Shown here: positions 33,312 to 33,692 of the stretch, one piece after another | Numbering within the stretch: position 1 is the first letter of the stretch | Layout of the letters: every line of letters starts with the position of its first letter | Assembly: GCA_016281125.1 (NCBI GenBank) | Contig: JAEEIA010000054.1 | Location: 1 to 33,692 of the forward strand | DNA length: 33,692 bases | Direction of reading: 5' to 3' | DNA from: Oscillospiraceae bacterium | Lineage (GTDB): Bacteria; Bacillota; Clostridia; Oscillospirales; Ruminococcaceae | Notes under the pieces: generated by a model | The model's input: only the letters and a program-made list of their open reading frames with translations | The model's database searches: none | Told to the model about the DNA's origin: nothing | Position numbers and translations under genes: made by a program

Positions 33312-33340
33312 ATCATATCATATTATTTTTAACTTGTCAA
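33312..33340 (-). promoter_or_regulatory. Promoter of the dockerin solute-binding-protein gene
   Basis: On the minus strand TTGACA (33335-33340), 17-bp spacer and TATGAT (33312-33317). The leader is about 55 nt. The rest of the gap to 33544 holds no visible tnpA or tnpB frame. Confidence 0.8.
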
Positions 33341-33544
33341 TATCCGGCCGATGATTTTACAATTTATTCATAATCGCGCAAGATATACGCGTGCGGAAAC
33401 GGGCGGAACAGCTTAAAGCGCAGACGGCAAGCGGAACGATCATATTACCACTTTATACATGATACTACAAACGGCGCTGTTCCGGCGAGGTCGGTTCTTT
33501 CCTGCAAGTCGCCGATTATTTGACGTATACCGGAGGAGTGCGGT

Positions 33545-33692
33545 ATGTCTGAGCAGAATGCAGTACGAAATGAACTGTCATTGGCGCAGGAAAATGCTGC
33601 GCTCCGTTCGCGTGTTGCAGTCCTGGAAGAAGAACTTGCATTGATTCGGGAACAGTTAGCATGGCTGAAAAAACAGGTTTTCGGACGCAAAA
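33545..33692 (+). CDS. tnpC: IS66-family transposase TnpC, 5' end only (cut by window edge)
   Basis: 49 codons are visible. GGAGGAG lies just before the ATG. The N-terminus is a leucine-zipper-like helix (ENAALRSRVAVLEEELALI) ending in LAWLKKQVFGRK, typical of IS66 TnpC before its zinc-finger and DDE domains. The usual upstream tnpA and tnpB genes are not visible in the preceding 290 bp, so this may be a tnpC-only or decayed copy. Terminal inverted repeats could not be identified. The rest of the gene lies outside the window. Confidence 0.85.
   Translation, partial: MSEQNAVRNELSLAQENAALRSRVAVLEEELALIREQLAWLKKQVFGRK

Overview
The window looks like part of a plasmid, megaplasmid or chromid of a Gram-positive anaerobe of the Ruminococcus/Oscillospiraceae type. 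The reasons are four secreted proteins with dockerin modules, BspA-type leucine-rich repeats, AGGAGG-type ribosome sites, consensus sigma-A promoters, and a replication/partition block at the left end. No rRNA, tRNA, CRISPR array or prophage structural gene was seen. The species assignment is inference.

Left block (1-7.0 kb): a minus-strand primase-helicase, a 646-bp array of 21 copies of a 15-bp iteron, a probable replication initiator, and a parA/ribbon-helix-helix partition operon with a clear promoter. It ends in about 1.35 kb of AT-rich DNA without a convincing gene, holding degenerate repeats and clustered TAAACC sites. The heptamer AGGGGAG lies only on the minus strand left of 5.7 kb and only on the plus strand right of 6.1 kb, which suggests a replication-polarity switch there.

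Peptide/ABC cluster 1 (7.0-13.4 kb, plus strand): two paralogous Sec-secreted mini-proteins follow a perfect consensus promoter. After a stem-loop come a lipoprotein, a membrane-anchored Cys-motif protein, and an ABC transporter (permease, ATPase, permease), all joined by overlapping start and stop codons.

Extracellular block (13.5-21.3 kb): a minus-strand LRR/transglutaminase-like protein with three tandem dockerin modules is divergent from a 1710-residue LRR/cysteine-peptidase protein with a Thr-rich linker and a C-terminal dockerin.

Peptide/ABC cluster 2 (21.4-25.1 kb, plus strand): another small secreted protein, a stem-loop, two permeases, an ATPase with an E-loop in place of the Q-loop (a hallmark of LanF lantibiotic-immunity ATPases), and an anchored extracellular protein. 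It parallels cluster 1 with unrelated sequences.

Right block (25.1-33.7 kb, mainly minus strand): a possible IS66 TnpA remnant, an RTX-repeat protein with a dockerin, a STAND NTPase with about ten near-identical TPR units, a dockerin-fused solute-binding protein, and at the right edge the start of an IS66 transposase. The cargo is therefore mostly surface or secreted functions (dockerin proteins, candidate peptide toxins with export or immunity) plus one possible defence protein, on a self-replicating and partitioned element. No cohesin gene is visible, so any scaffold partner must be encoded elsewhere.
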